Shown here in pieces: positions 35,090-44,675 of a stretch of DNA of 64,000 nt. The notes beneath the pieces are model-generated. The model made no database searches. It was given only the letters and a program-made list of their open reading frames with translations, and was not told where the DNA came from. Position 1 is the first letter of the stretch, and each line of letters opens with the position of its first letter. The DNA lies in assembly GCA_963706875.1 (NCBI GenBank), contig CAVPNW010000010.1, forward strand, positions 21,708-85,707, given 5' to 3'. This DNA is from Prado023 sp963706875. GTDB taxonomy: Bacteria > Actinomycetota > Actinomycetes > S36-B12 > CAIYMF01. Both the position numbers and the translations under genes were made by a program.

Positions 35090-35280
35090 ACCCCAACGTC
35101 TACCACGCGGGGCGCTGCAGAACCCATCCGGATGGACGCGGCGCGACAACTGCGGCAGGACAACCACGGACCGCCACGGCCTTCGCCCTCGGTTCGGTCC
35201 GGGGGTTCCTGGCTGGTGCGGGGTCCCGGTGTGTTGCGCTGGCCGTCGCGGGTGGGCCACGATGGCCGTGGGAGTGCGAC

Positions 35281-35823
35281 ATGGGCACATCGACGGCAGT
35301 CGGGTCCGGGGTGCGGGAAGTGCGCGCGCGCTACTGGCCCATGGGCTTCGTGCTCGTGGCGGTCGTCGGCACGGCGTGGCACTACGTCTACGACCTGTCG
35401 GGTGGCTCCTGGCTGGTCGGGCTGGTCGCCCCGGTCAACGAGAGCGTGTGGGAGCACACGAAACTCGTCTCAGTCCCGATCCTTGGGTGGGCGCTGTGGT
35501 CCGCCCATCGCCGCGGCCGAGGCAGGACAGTCGGTCGTTCACGGGCGCCTCTGGCGGCCGTGGCAGCAGCACTCGCAGGCTCGGTGGTCATGGTCGTGGG
35601 GTTCTACGCCTATGTGGGCGTGTTGGGCGCCCACCAGTTGGCGATGGACATCGCGCTGTTCCTCCTTTGTGTGTGGGTGGCGGTCCGGACGTTCGACCTG
35701 CTCGTGCAGGTGGGACCCGCCGTGCCCACGTGGCTGGGCATCGTCCTGGTTGTCGGGATGCTGGCAGTCGGGGCCCTGTTGACGATCGCGCCGCCGGACT
35801 TGCCGCTGTTCCAGGTGCCGTGA
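35281..35823 (+). CDS. DUF6512-like membrane protein
   Basis: A 180-residue protein with about five membrane helices. The N-terminal helix contains WHYVYDLSGGS, followed by LVAPVNESVWEHTKL, a signature of DUF6512-type proteins in which the conserved His, Asn, Glu and Trp lie at the membrane surface. A second block reads YVGVLGAHQLAMDIALF. ATG start. Function is unknown in the whole family. No partner is evident; the next gene encodes a hydrolase 45 bases later on the same strand. Confidence 0.75.
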   Translation: MGTSTAVGSGVREVRARYWPMGFVLVAVVGTAWHYVYDLSGGSWLVGLVAPVNESVWEHTKLVSVPILGWALWSAHRRGRGRTVGRSRAPLAAVAAALAGSVVMVVGFYAYVGVLGAHQLAMDIALFLLCVWVAVRTFDLLVQVGPAVPTWLGIVLVVGMLAVGALLTIAPPDLPLFQVP

Positions 35824-35868
35824 CGCGCGGCTGCCGGCGGTTGGGCATGATGGTCCTGGAGGTGCCCG

Positions 35869-36606
35869 ATGCCGCGTGGCCTCGATGTGGGGACCGGGGG
35901 AGATCGGGTGCTGGTACTGCTGCCGGGGTTCGTCACCCCGGCGCATTCCTACGCCGGCTTGGTCAGCCCCCTGGTCGTATCCGATCCCGGGTTGCGGGTG
36001 GTCGTCCCCCAGTTGTACCGCATCGGCCCGGGGGTGCTCACGGGTCGGTACTCAGTGGCGCAGGAGGTGCTGGAGGCTGTGGATCTGGTTCGGGACCTCG
36101 CCCGACAGGGGGTGCCGGTGTGGTTGGCTGGCCACTCCCGGGGAGGGCAGGTTGCGTGGCTGGCAGCCGAGGCCCTCGAGGAGTACGCCAGGCCTGCGGG
36201 CCTGGTCCTGATCGACCCGGTGGACACCGCAGGTTCCCGATCGGTGGCGTCGCGACCCCCGCGATTCTCCCTGGAATGCCTGGTGATCGGCGCCGGGGCC
36301 GGCTCCCGGTGCGCTCCCGTGGGGGTGAACCACCAGCGGTTCGCCACCGCAGCACCTCGTCGGATCCACGCCACGGTCCCTGGGTGCGGCCACGCTGATG
36401 TGCTGACGGGTCAGGCTCTGCGCTGGGGTCGGACCCTGTGCTCAGGGGGACCAGACCCGCAGCGCGCCCGTGCCACGGTGACCGCCCTCATCGCGGCACA
36501 TCTGCGCGGCGACCTCGAACCGCACCTCGTCGTCCCGGGACCCGAGATGGGCAACCCCAGCCTCGGCCGTGACGACCGATGGCCCACTGCGGTCATCTGG
36601 CACTGA
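35869..36606 (+). CDS. Alpha/beta hydrolase (chlorophyllase/lipase-like)
   Basis: Cytoplasmic serine hydrolase of 245 residues. The nucleophile elbow is AGHSRGGQVAW (Ser in GHSRG), preceded by VLVLLPGFVTPAHSYAGL, which supplies the oxyanion region, and by VWLAGH. Candidate acid and His are in LIDPVDTAG and GCGHADVLTG. The shape fits the chlorophyllase-like or dienelactone-like hydrolases that act on esters. Substrate unknown. ATG with GGAGGTG upstream. It converges with the APH/AAA gene; a weak hairpin lies at 36612-36638. Confidence 0.85.
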   Translation: MPRGLDVGTGGDRVLVLLPGFVTPAHSYAGLVSPLVVSDPGLRVVVPQLYRIGPGVLTGRYSVAQEVLEAVDLVRDLARQGVPVWLAGHSRGGQVAWLAAEALEEYARPAGLVLIDPVDTAGSRSVASRPPRFSLECLVIGAGAGSRCAPVGVNHQRFATAAPRRIHATVPGCGHADVLTGQALRWGRTLCSGGPDPQRARATVTALIAAHLRGDLEPHLVVPGPEMGNPSLGRDDRWPTAVIWH

Positions 36607-36659
36607 GCTGCCCCCTCGCCATCACGACAGCTGAGGGGTTCATGGCCGGTCGATCAGGG

Positions 36660-38153
36660 TCACACGCGCTTCCCAGCCACGCAGCGTGTCGGGTCTGAGC
36701 GGTCCGGTCGCACGAGTCTCACGGCGTCGTCGATGACGGTGGTCGGCGGTCGGCTGGTGTCGACGTGCCGCGCAGCAGCCCAGGGTGCGGGGGCCCGCTG
36801 CGCGAGGGCCGCGAGCACGTCGGGGGTGGCATCCGATGCGTCACCCAGGGCTGCTGCCCTGGCCTGGATCCGGGCGGCGGCTTCCTCCACCTCAAGTTCG
36901 CAGCGGATCTCGTGGAGGTGGGCGTGGCCCCGCCGGGCGAGCGCTCGGGCTGCGTTGCGCTGGTCGGGGTCGAGCCAGGTCGCGTCGAGCACGACGCAGT
37001 CCCCCCAGCTCAGGGCCACCCCCGCCCGGCGCAGCAGCTCTCGGTAGGCCCCGGCGGTGAACGCGGGGGTGTAGATCCCCTCGAACGGGGCGGCACCGGC
37101 TGGAGCCGTGGGGTCCAGGCCGGCCAGTTCCTTGCGCACCTCGTCGCTGCGCAGCACGGGCCATCCGAGGCGGTCGGCCAGCCCCTGAGCGAGGGTGGTC
37201 TTGCCGGTGCCGGGAAGGCCGCCGACGAGGACCAGGTGGATCTCGGCCTCGTCGAGGTGACGGCCGGCCTGGGTCAGGAACGCCGTCGCTTCCTCGGCAG
37301 CACCCGCCTGACCGGTGTCGGCGCGCAGGCAGGCGATCTTGGCCCGGACCAGGGCGCGATAGGCGATGTACCAGTGCTCCAGGGAGTCCGGGTGCGTCTC
37401 CCCGGCGAACTCCCGGTAGGCGGCCAGGAACCTGCGGGCCAGGTCAGCCCGGCCCAGGTGCTCAAGGTCCATGGCCAGGAAGCTGGTGTCGTAGAGCACG
37501 TCACCCCAGCGGAACCGGGGGTCGAACTCGACGCAGTCCAGGATCCTGGGGCCGTCGTCGAGGCAGAAGATGTCCTCGGCGAGCAGGTCGCCGTGGCCGT
37601 CGACGATCCGTCGCTCGGCCACCCGGTGGGCCAGCAGCGGGTGTCGGCCGTCGAGGTACTCCAGCGCCTGGCGACCGATCCGATCGAGTAGAGCGCCGTC
37701 CAGGAACCGCCCAGCGAAGGGTGCGGTCTCCTCTAGGTTGGTCGACCAGAGCATCGTCAGGTGCTCGACCGAACCCGCCAGGTCGATGGCCGGTGCTCGG
37801 GCGGCGCGGGAATGGAACGCGGCCACCTGACGCGCCACGGCCTGCAGGGGGGCGTCGTCGAAGTGGGGATCGGCGATCATCGTGGCCAGCCGGCGATCGG
37901 CCGGGAGGCGGCGCATCACGACCAGGTGGTCGACGGGGGACCCGTCCTCGTCGACGAGGTCGTGCACCCCGAGGTACACGTCAGGAGCCAACCGCCGGTT
38001 CAGCTGCACCTCCCGCCGGCAGTCGGCCAGGCGGAGCTCGCGGGTCGAGAAGTCCAGGAACGGCGTCGTGACCGGCTTGCGCACCTTGTACACCCGGTCG
38101 CCCATGAAGAACAGCACCGAGATATGGGTCTCGACGACCGCCGCCCGCTCCAC
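36660..38153 (-). CDS. Bifunctional aminoglycoside-phosphotransferase-like/AAA ATPase protein (Rv2004c type)
   Basis: A 497-residue fusion. Residues 1-300 are an APH-like kinase fold (VYKVRKPVTTPFLDFST, VVMRRLPADRRL, VDGHGDLLAEDIFCLDDGP with the catalytic HGD, and DCVEFDPRFRWGDVLYD). Residues about 305-480 are a P-loop kinase (VLVGGLPGTGKTTLAQGLA, VLRSDEVRKEL, VVLDATWLDPDQR). The same arrangement is seen in mycobacterial Rv2004c, a dormancy-regulon protein of unknown substrate. GTG start. It does not confer predictable antibiotic resistance. Lies downstream of the SWIM/SNF2 pair on the same strand but 148 bases away. Confidence 0.9.
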   Translation of the reverse strand: MERAAVVETHISVLFFMGDRVYKVRKPVTTPFLDFSTRELRLADCRREVQLNRRLAPDVYLGVHDLVDEDGSPVDHLVVMRRLPADRRLATMIADPHFDDAPLQAVARQVAAFHSRAARAPAIDLAGSVEHLTMLWSTNLEETAPFAGRFLDGALLDRIGRQALEYLDGRHPLLAHRVAERRIVDGHGDLLAEDIFCLDDGPRILDCVEFDPRFRWGDVLYDTSFLAMDLEHLGRADLARRFLAAYREFAGETHPDSLEHWYIAYRALVRAKIACLRADTGQAGAAEEATAFLTQAGRHLDEAEIHLVLVGGLPGTGKTTLAQGLADRLGWPVLRSDEVRKELAGLDPTAPAGAAPFEGIYTPAFTAGAYRELLRRAGVALSWGDCVVLDATWLDPDQRNAARALARRGHAHLHEIRCELEVEEAAARIQARAAALGDASDATPDVLAALAQRAPAPWAAARHVDTSRPPTTVIDDAVRLVRPDRSDPTRCVAGKRV

Positions 38154-38301
38154 GACGCTGATACTTCGCGCCCGCGGAGGGTCGCACCAGAGGCCAACGT
38201 CCCAGACCCGAGACTGTCATCGCAGTCTGCCGCAGTCCCGTGCGAGGTGGCGCAGGGGCACCAGCCTGCCGGCCCGGTCGACGACTACGCGGGTGGCTCG
38301 G

Positions 38302-38925
38302 CTAGGGAGTTGGCTCCACCGGGCGCCATGGGTGGGGGACGACAGCCTCGGCCGCCGCCAGCAGTTCCTGTGCATCCTGCCGGGGGAGTGGGCTGCGCAA
38401 CGTCGTCAGGTCGTCGGGGTCGAGGGTCAGGGCGGATGCCGCGACCACGGCCGTGCCCGCGATGGTCCCTGGGATTCCCGGGTCAGGGGGCTCGGTGGAG
38501 GGCGCCCCGGTCCACGCCGCCCGGGCCATCGGGTCGCGGTCGAGAAGGAATGCGGCAACGTAGGCCAGCGCCGCGGCATGCTTGCACCAGCCGTGGTCGC
38601 ATCCGTAGGGGCAGGTGCAGTCCGCGGCCACGCGCTCCGAGCCGGAGATGGTGGTGCGGTCGAGGCGCACCTGGTAGGGCTCTGACCCGGTGCCCTGGAT
38701 CTGCGCCGAGAAGCCCTCGGTTTCCACGTGGACGGCGACGACCTGTCCGGCGCGGGCGTAGGTGCGCCCGCGGGCGAGAATCTGCGGCGCGCTTTCCATC
38801 TCGGCGGCGGCCACGAGGTCCGCGGCCAGTGCGTCGCTGACCTTGCCGGGCTTGGCGACGACGACCCCGCCCTCGACGGCCCGCCGCGGGGGTGCGTCGT
38901 AGAAGTCCCAGCGTCCCCGGCTCAT
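38302..38925 (-). CDS. SWIM zinc-finger protein
   Basis: A 207-residue protein with a SWIM domain. The zinc ligands lie in ADCTCPYGCDHGWCKHAAAL (CxC, then C and CxH). The N-terminal region reads GRTYARAGQVVAVHVE, typical of SWIM proteins paired with SNF2 helicases. It probably binds DNA or protein for the helicase. The ATG at 38925 overlaps the helicase stop (ATGA), so it is the second gene of a coupled pair. Start chosen by this overlap; a longer open frame upstream lies inside the helicase gene. Confidence 0.88.
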   Translation of the reverse strand: MSRGRWDFYDAPPRRAVEGGVVVAKPGKVSDALAADLVAAAEMESAPQILARGRTYARAGQVVAVHVETEGFSAQIQGTGSEPYQVRLDRTTISGSERVAADCTCPYGCDHGWCKHAAALAYVAAFLLDRDPMARAAWTGAPSTEPPDPGIPGTIAGTAVVAASALTLDPDDLTTLRSPLPRQDAQELLAAAEAVVPHPWRPVEPTP

Positions 38926-41713
38926 TCCAGGACCCGTTCCCGGACGAGGCCGACCAGCGCGGCCAGGTCGGCGTCCGACATCTCGGTGATGGCCGACTCC
39001 GTGGAGCGGACCACCGAGGCGGCCAGCGAACGCTTCGCTGTCAGCGCCTCGTCGATGCGGTCCTCCAGCGTGCCGGGGCAGACCAGCACGTGCACCGAGA
39101 CCTTCTGCTGCTGGCCGATGCGCCACACGCGGTCAGACGCCTGGTCCTCGACCGCGGGGTTCCACCAGCGGTCCAGGTGGATGACGTGATTGGCTCGCAC
39201 GAGTGTCAAGCCCGTGCCGCCGGCCTTGAGGGAGGCGATCAGGATCGGCGGGCCCGCAGGGTCGCTGAATGCGGCGACCGTCGCCGCGCGGGCCGTTCGG
39301 CTGTGGGAGCCGGTCAGGGTCGCCACCTCGACCCCCAGCTCGTGACGCAGGTGGGCCGCGAGGTCCGGTACGAACGACGCGAACTGCGTGAAGACGACCA
39401 CGGCCTGGCCCTCGTCGACGATCTGGGCACAGAGGTCGACCAGGCGGGTCACCTTGCCCGACCGGTCACCCAGGGAGCGCCGCGATTCGGTGAGCAGCGC
39501 GGGGTGGACGCAGATCTGCTTGAGCCGCGAGATCCCGCCGAGCACCGCGGCCCGGCGGCCCATCAGCTCGGGATCGCTGCCCGCCCTCGCCTTGGCCGCT
39601 CGGGGTGTCGGCGACATCGCCGGGACTCCCCGAGGCTGCGGCCGCTCGCAGTTCCTCGAGGGCGCCCAGCATGTCGGCGACCACGGCCTCGTAGGCGCCG
39701 ACCTGCTCGCGGGTCAACGTGCAGTCCGCGCGGATGACCTGGCGATCAGGCAGGTCGGGAAGGATGCCCGGATCGGTCTTGACCCGGCGCAGGAGGAACG
39801 GTCCGACCACGGCGCGCAACCGGGCGACCTCGGCGGGATCGCCCCCGGTGTACCGGGCCGTGAACTGCTTGCGTCGCGGAAGCAGCCCGGGATGGGCGAA
39901 CGCCATCAGCGACCACAGGTCACCGAGGTGGTTCTCCACAGGTGTGCCGGTGACCACCAGTCGGTGGGTGGAGGTCAGGGTGCGCGCCGCGCGAGCAGCC
40001 CGGGTGTCGGGGTTCTTGATGGCCTGCGCCTCGTCGAGCACGACCCGGTGCCACGCGACCCGCGCCAGGGACTCGTCGCGGGCCAGCAACCCATAGGTGG
40101 TCACGACGATGTCGGCCCCGGCGGCGGCCTCGGCCATGGACCCGCGGGCCACACCGTGGAAGGTGGCCACCCGCAGCCCCGGGGTGAACTGGGCAGCCTG
40201 GCGCGCCCAGGTGTCCACGAGGGTCACTGGGCAGACGACCAGGGTGGGGCCCTCGTGGTCGGCCTGGATCCAGGCCAGCACCTGCAGGGTCTTGCCGAGC
40301 CCCATGTCGTCGGCCAGGATCCCGCCGACCCGGTTGTCGGCCAGCCACGACAGCCAGTCCAGACCGGCGCGCTGGTAGGGGCGCAGGGTTGCCAGGACCC
40401 CGTCGGGCAGCGGCATCGAGCGTGCCGGGCGCAACCCGGAGGGCAGGACCTGCTCGGCGTCGAGCTCGATGCCCTCGAATGCCTCGTCGGCCAGGAGGTC
40501 GCCGGGGGTCACCGGCCGGTGCAGCCGTCGGACCAGCGCCGCCAGCCTGCTGGGCGTCCTGTGGTCCGATCCGCAGCCAGCGCCCGCGGACCGACACGAG
40601 CTCGGACTTCGATGCAGCCAGGGCGGCGAAGTCCTCGGGGGTCAGCGGCTCGCCATCGACGAGCACCTGGGCCTCCAGGCCCAGCCCGTCCACGCTCAGC
40701 GCACCGGTGCCCGAGCCGGGCGAGGACAACCGGCGGCGCACCGGGGACGGGCGCAACAGCCCACCCGGGGCGATCACGTCGAACCCGGCCGCCTGCAACC
40801 GGGGCGCCACCTGGTCGACGAACTCCAGCACGTCGACGTCGGCAAGGCGGACCGAGGAACCGCCGCCCAGCTCCTCGACCAACCCGGGCAGGCGGGTGCC
40901 CCACGCGCGGCAGCAGCATCCTCGTCTCCGTATCGGCCCACCTCGCCCAAGCCCCGGGCGCGGCCCCGAACAGGGCCGAGTCCGCGCTGCCCCAGGGCAG
41001 CCGGGTGGTCGGCTCGTCGATCCGGATCGCCAACGCAGACAAGGTCCACGCGGCCGAACGGCTCGTCAGCGCCTCGGGGTCCGGCGGGCTGAGCACCAGG
41101 GCGGTCCGGGCGTTCGCCCCCGCTCGGGCGACCACATGATCTGCCCAGAGCGTCGCCCCGCGCTGCCCGGATGTGGCCACCGACGCGCGGAACGGGACGT
41201 CGCCGCCGGCCAGGGCGGCGGTCATCGCGAGCGTCCACGACGTCATCGACGAGGTCCCGCAGCCGCCCCTCGGGGTCGTCGTCGACCACCACCCCGGCCG
41301 CGAGGCACCCAGCAACGGCGGCTTCCAGGGCCCCCGCCAGCGAAGGGCCCGGTGCGGCCCGCCACCCCCAGCCCAGCCCCCTGCGGGATCGGCACCGGGT
41401 GATCGGCGGCTGCCCGGAATGCGGCCGCCACGAGTCGCCCGAGCGCCACCGCCCTGACCGTGGGCGGTCCGGGGCTGCTCCCCGATGCCGGATCCAGCAG
41501 GTCGGCCACCCGGGGCCCGAGCTGCGCGTCCACGGGCACCCCCCAGACCCGCCCGGGCGCCATCCCGCCGGGGACCGGCACCGAGCGCAGCACGCCTGGG
41601 CCGCCGCCGGGGGCGGTGCACCACAGCCCGTCGCGGTCAAGGAGCAGGTCCACCCCGCGCGAGTGCAGTGCGCTGCGCCGCGCCCCCGATCTCGACCCCG
41701 TCGCCCGTGCCAC
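38922..41713 (-). pseudogene. SNF2-family DEAD/DEAH-box helicase with five apparent +1 frameshifts
   Basis: Swi2/Snf2-type DNA translocase; the restored product would be 928 residues. Motifs by coordinate: DDMGLGKTLQ (motif I), VVLDEAQAIKN (II), VTGTPVENHLGDLWS (III), LLRRVKTDP, then in another frame VVVFTQFASF (IV), SLKAGGTGLTL (V) and RVWRIGQ (VI). The N-terminal non-catalytic part runs from a GTG at 41713. The frame changes near 41365-41369, 41235, 40899-40902, 40552-40554 and 39602-39631, always by one extra base, several of them in G/C runs. No other disabling change is seen. Length is 3n+5. It is coupled to the SWIM gene. Probably a real gene misread in this sequence. Confidence 0.82.
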
Positions 41714-41848
41714 CGGCCAAGGCTAGCCGGGGCAGCAGGCGCGTCGGCCGATACGGTGGACCCTTGTCCCGACCCCGAGGGATGTCCGGTTGCGGTTAGC
41801 GGCGACGGGCGGCGCGCCGTGGGCGTACGGTCCTCATGGAGGGAAACC

Positions 41849-42611
41849 ATGAGCCAACCCAGCCCTCGCTTCTGGCAGGTCTTCCTCGAGGTCTACGAGG
41901 ACCTGCCCCGCCAAGGGCCGGGCAGTCGCGCCTGCGCCGCCCGGGCACTCGAGCTGTGCCTGTGACCTGCCCGACGAGCCCGCCATCCTCGATCTCGGCT
42001 GCGGTGTCGGCGGGCAGACGCTGCACCTGGCGGAGCTGACGCGCGGGTCGATCGTGGCCGTCGACAGCCACGCGCCGAGCATCGACCGGCTGAAGTCGGC
42101 TGTTGTCGAGCGAGGGCTCGCGCACCGGGTCAGCCCCATCGTTGCGGACATGTCCGACTCGGGGCAGCCCCTCAGCGGCTTCGACCTCGTCTGGTCCGAA
42201 GGTGCGCTCTACAGCATCGGGCTCCGCGCGGCCCTTGGCCTGTGCCATGGTCTGCTTCGACCGGGCGGATACCTGGCCTTCACCGATGCGATCTGGCGCC
42301 GGGAGGATCCACCGCCCGCGGTCAAGGCAAGCTTCGACCTGGACTACCCGACCATGGGACGGCTCGAGGACGACCTGGCGGCCATCCGGGACTGCGGGTT
42401 CACGCTCGTGGGGCACTTCACGCTGCCAGACGACGCTTGGTGGGACGACTTCTACACGCCCATGGAGAGGCGCATCGCGGAGCTGCGCGGCACGTACGCC
42501 GGGGATCCTGAGGCCTCCGGCATCCTCGATCAGCTGGCCGAGGAGCCGGAGCTGCACCGCCGGTACTCCGCGTTCTACGCCTACGAGTTCTTCGTGGCCC
42601 GGCGACCGTGA
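41849..42611 (+). pseudogene. SAM-dependent methyltransferase with one apparent +1 frameshift
   Basis: Class I methyltransferase; the restored product would be 253 residues. The first frame gives MSQPSPRFWQVFLEVYEDLPRQ, then CAARALELC up to a stop. The next frame gives DLPDEPAILDLGCGVGGQTL (SAM motif I), IVAVDSHAPSIDRL, FDLVWSEGALYSIG and LLRPGGYLAFTDAIWRRE. Dropping one C at 41959-41960 joins them; total length is 3n+1. ATG follows GGAGGGAAACC. The first part alone lacks the SAM site. Substrate unknown. It converges on the cobalt transporter operon. Confidence 0.8.
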
Positions 42612-42641
42612 GGCGGCGAGTCGGTCGCTGTCCGGGCGGCA

Positions 42642-42688
42642 GCACCCCGGCCATCCCCCCGGGGGGGCACCCCGGCCATCCCCCGGGG
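42642..42688. repeat. Direct repeat, G/C-rich, in a convergent gap
   Basis: The sequence GCACCCCGGCCATCCCCC followed by a G run occurs at 42642 and again at 42667 (25-base period). Each copy can fold on itself (CCCCGG against the following CCGGGG). It lies between the convergent methyltransferase and cbiO genes and may serve as a two-way terminator. Confidence 0.55.
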
Positions 42689-42728
42689 CTCACCCCGGCG
42701 TCGTACTGGCAGCGCAGGTCTTAGCTGG

Positions 42729-43535
42729 TCAGCTGGGTGTCGGCCTCGGCTCGAGGGTGACACCGTAGGGCAGCGCGAGTCGATAGCGAGCCATCAGTTC
42801 GGTGTCGCTGAGCAGGTCGCGCGTGGGTCCGTCGGCGACGATCGCGCCCTGCGACATGATCACCGAGCGCGGGCACAACTCCAGCGCGTAGAGCAGGTCG
42901 TGGGTGACCATGAGGATGGTCACGTCGAGGGTGCGCAGGATGTCGGCGAGCTCCGCGCGGCTGGCGGGGTCGAGGTTGCTGGAGGGCTCGTCGAGGACGA
43001 TGATCTCGGGCTCCATCGACAGCACGGTGGCCACGGCGACCCGTCTGCGCTGGCCGAAGGACAGGTGGTGCGGCGGGCGGTCGGCGTAGTCCCTCATGCC
43101 GACCAGGTCAAGGGCATGACCGACCCTGGCCTCCAGCGCCTCGCCGCGCAGGCCCATGTTCGCCGGGCCGAAGGCGACGTCCTCGCGGACTGAGGGCATG
43201 AACAGCTGGTCGTCGGGGTCCTGGAAGACGATGCCCACTCGGCGGCGGACCTCGTGCAGGGTCTCGCGGTTCTCGGGGTCGACCCGGACCCCGGCCACGT
43301 GCACCTCTCCGATGCCTCCGGAGAGGATCCCGTTCAGGTGCATCACGAGGGTGGTCTTGCCGGCCCCGTTCGGCCCGAGCAGTGCCACGCGCTCGCCGTG
43401 ACCGACCTCCAGGTCGATGCCGAAGAGCGCCTGGTTGGAGTCGGGGTAGGAGTACGCCAGGCCATTCACCGCCAGGCTCGGGGGCATGTCGGAGCCGGTG
43501 GTGCTGATCTCGGGGTCCACGTCGACCTCTCTCAC
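42729..43535 (-). CDS. cbiO: Cobalt/nickel ECF transporter ATPase (CbiO/NikO type)
   Basis: Energy-coupling ATPase of a metal ECF importer, 268 residues. Walker A GPNGAGKTT, Q-loop GIVFQDPDDQLF (the CbiO-like DDQ form), signature HLSFGQRRRVA, Walker B IIVLDEPSSNLDP and switch His VTHDLLYAL are all present. The GTG at 43535 overlaps the CbiQ stop (GTGA). It is the last gene of a four-gene operon CbiM, PDGLE protein, CbiQ, CbiO. Cobalt versus nickel cannot be told from this subunit. Confidence 0.94.
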   Translation of the reverse strand: MREVDVDPEISTTGSDMPPSLAVNGLAYSYPDSNQALFGIDLEVGHGERVALLGPNGAGKTTLVMHLNGILSGGIGEVHVAGVRVDPENRETLHEVRRRVGIVFQDPDDQLFMPSVREDVAFGPANMGLRGEALEARVGHALDLVGMRDYADRPPHHLSFGQRRRVAVATVLSMEPEIIVLDEPSSNLDPASRAELADILRTLDVTILMVTHDLLYALELCPRSVIMSQGAIVADGPTRDLLSDTELMARYRLALPYGVTLEPRPTPS

Positions 43536-44329
43536 GGTTGGACCGCCCACGCGGCCAGGCAGATGACCAGTGCGATCGCGGGCAGGCCGAGGCCAGTCAG
43601 CCACTGCGCCCGGCTGGCCTTCTGGTTGTCCATGGTGGGCAGGCTGCCGGTGTACCCGCGGCTGAGCATGGCCAGGTGGACCCGCTCCCCGCGCTCGTAG
43701 GAGCGGATGAACAGTGCCCCAGCGGATTGGGCGACGACCGGCCAGGACCTGATCCCGGTGGCCTGGAACCCGCGGGACTCGCGGGCGACCTTCATGCGGG
43801 CCATCTCGTTTCCCACGACGTGCATGTAGCGGAGCATGAACGAGGCGATCTGCACCAGCATCGGCGGGACGTGCAGCTCCCTCAGCCCCGTCAGCAGGTC
43901 GCGCGCCGGTGTCGTGGCCGCGAGGATGATCGCCCCCAGCACGCCGATCGTGCCCTTCGCGATGATGCCCCAGGCCGCCCACAACCCGGGCTCGGAGAGC
44001 TCCAGTCCAAGCACCTGCACCTGCGGGTCCGGGCCGGTGAACGGCATCAGTGCCGCGAACAGCAGGAACGGCACCTCGACCACCATCCGCGGCAGGATCA
44101 CCAGCGGGGGCAAGGTCGCGATCGCCGCCAGGCAGGCGAGCAGGCCGGCGTACAGCACGAACGCCCAGATCGCCTGAACCGGGGTCGCGATCACGATGAA
44201 CATGAACGAGACGAGCGCCAGGATCTTGACCTCGGCCGGCAGCAGGTGGATCGGCGTGTGTCGGTGGACGTAGAGCTGCTCACCGACATCATGGCCGTGC
44301 CGGTGCTCGACCGCCGGGGTGCTCGGCAT
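43532..44329 (-). CDS. cbiQ: Cobalt/nickel ECF transporter T component (CbiQ/NikQ)
   Basis: Membrane coupling subunit of the metal ECF transporter, 265 residues with about five helices. The characteristic cytoplasmic coupling motifs appear as VARESRGFQ (ARG-type motif 1) and LAMLSRGYTGSLP (motif 2). The N-terminus has a His-rich stretch, VEHRHGHDVGE, which may hold metal. The ATG overlaps the stop of the PDGLE gene (TGATG) and its stop overlaps the CbiO start, so the whole operon is translationally chained. Confidence 0.93.
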   Translation of the reverse strand: MPSTPAVEHRHGHDVGEQLYVHRHTPIHLLPAEVKILALVSFMFIVIATPVQAIWAFVLYAGLLACLAAIATLPPLVILPRMVVEVPFLLFAALMPFTGPDPQVQVLGLELSEPGLWAAWGIIAKGTIGVLGAIILAATTPARDLLTGLRELHVPPMLVQIASFMLRYMHVVGNEMARMKVARESRGFQATGIRSWPVVAQSAGALFIRSYERGERVHLAMLSRGYTGSLPTMDNQKASRAQWLTGLGLPAIALVICLAAWAVQP

Positions 44330-44665
44330 CAGCCGCCCACGGTCGCCTCGACGGGCTCATCCCGGCGCCGGCGGGCCAGCCAGGTGAAGAGACCGAACGC
44401 GATCGCGGCGGTCAGCGCGACACCGACCACACCGGCGAGACCGACGGACAGCCGTTCGTCAGCTCACCCCTGAGACCCCGTAGTCCGACAGCGGGGAGCC
44501 CGCGACTGCCGAGTCCTCCGCGGATTCGATGAAGCCGATGTCCCCGGCGACCTTCTCCAGGCCGTCCGGTGAGCTGCTTGCGTAGTAGCTCACCACGCCG
44601 GCCAGCAGCAGGGAGACGGCCAGCCCGATCCCCACGATGATCCACACACCCTTGCGCACGGCCAT
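44329..44665 (-). pseudogene. PDGLE-domain (CbiN-like) membrane protein with one apparent +1 frameshift
   Basis: Small subunit of the metal ECF transporter; the intact product would be 111 residues. The first frame has KGVWIIVGIGLAVSLLLAGVV, then SSPDGLEKVAGD, giving the PDGLE motif that defines CbiN-like proteins, and ends at SDYGVSGV. The second frame continues DERLSVGLAGVVGVALTA, a second helix and an ARRRRDE tail. One surplus base between 44459 and 44467 separates them; length is 3n+1. The stop overlaps the CbiQ ATG. Placement between CbiM and CbiQ is normal. A sequence error is more likely than inactivation. Confidence 0.8.
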
Positions 44666-44675
44666 GGTCGGCTCC

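Noticed and set aside
36612..36638. Terminator between the hydrolase and APH/AAA genes
   Set aside because: CCCCTC and GAGGGG give only a 6-bp stem with a 15-base loop, too weak to list as a feature.
36660..38153. Aminoglycoside resistance gene
   Set aside because: The APH-like half is fused to a P-loop kinase as in Rv2004c; that family is not an established resistance determinant.
42642..42688. CRISPR or satellite array
   Set aside because: Only two near-identical units with 3-base spacing between conserved cores and no cas genes; better explained as a duplicated hairpin.
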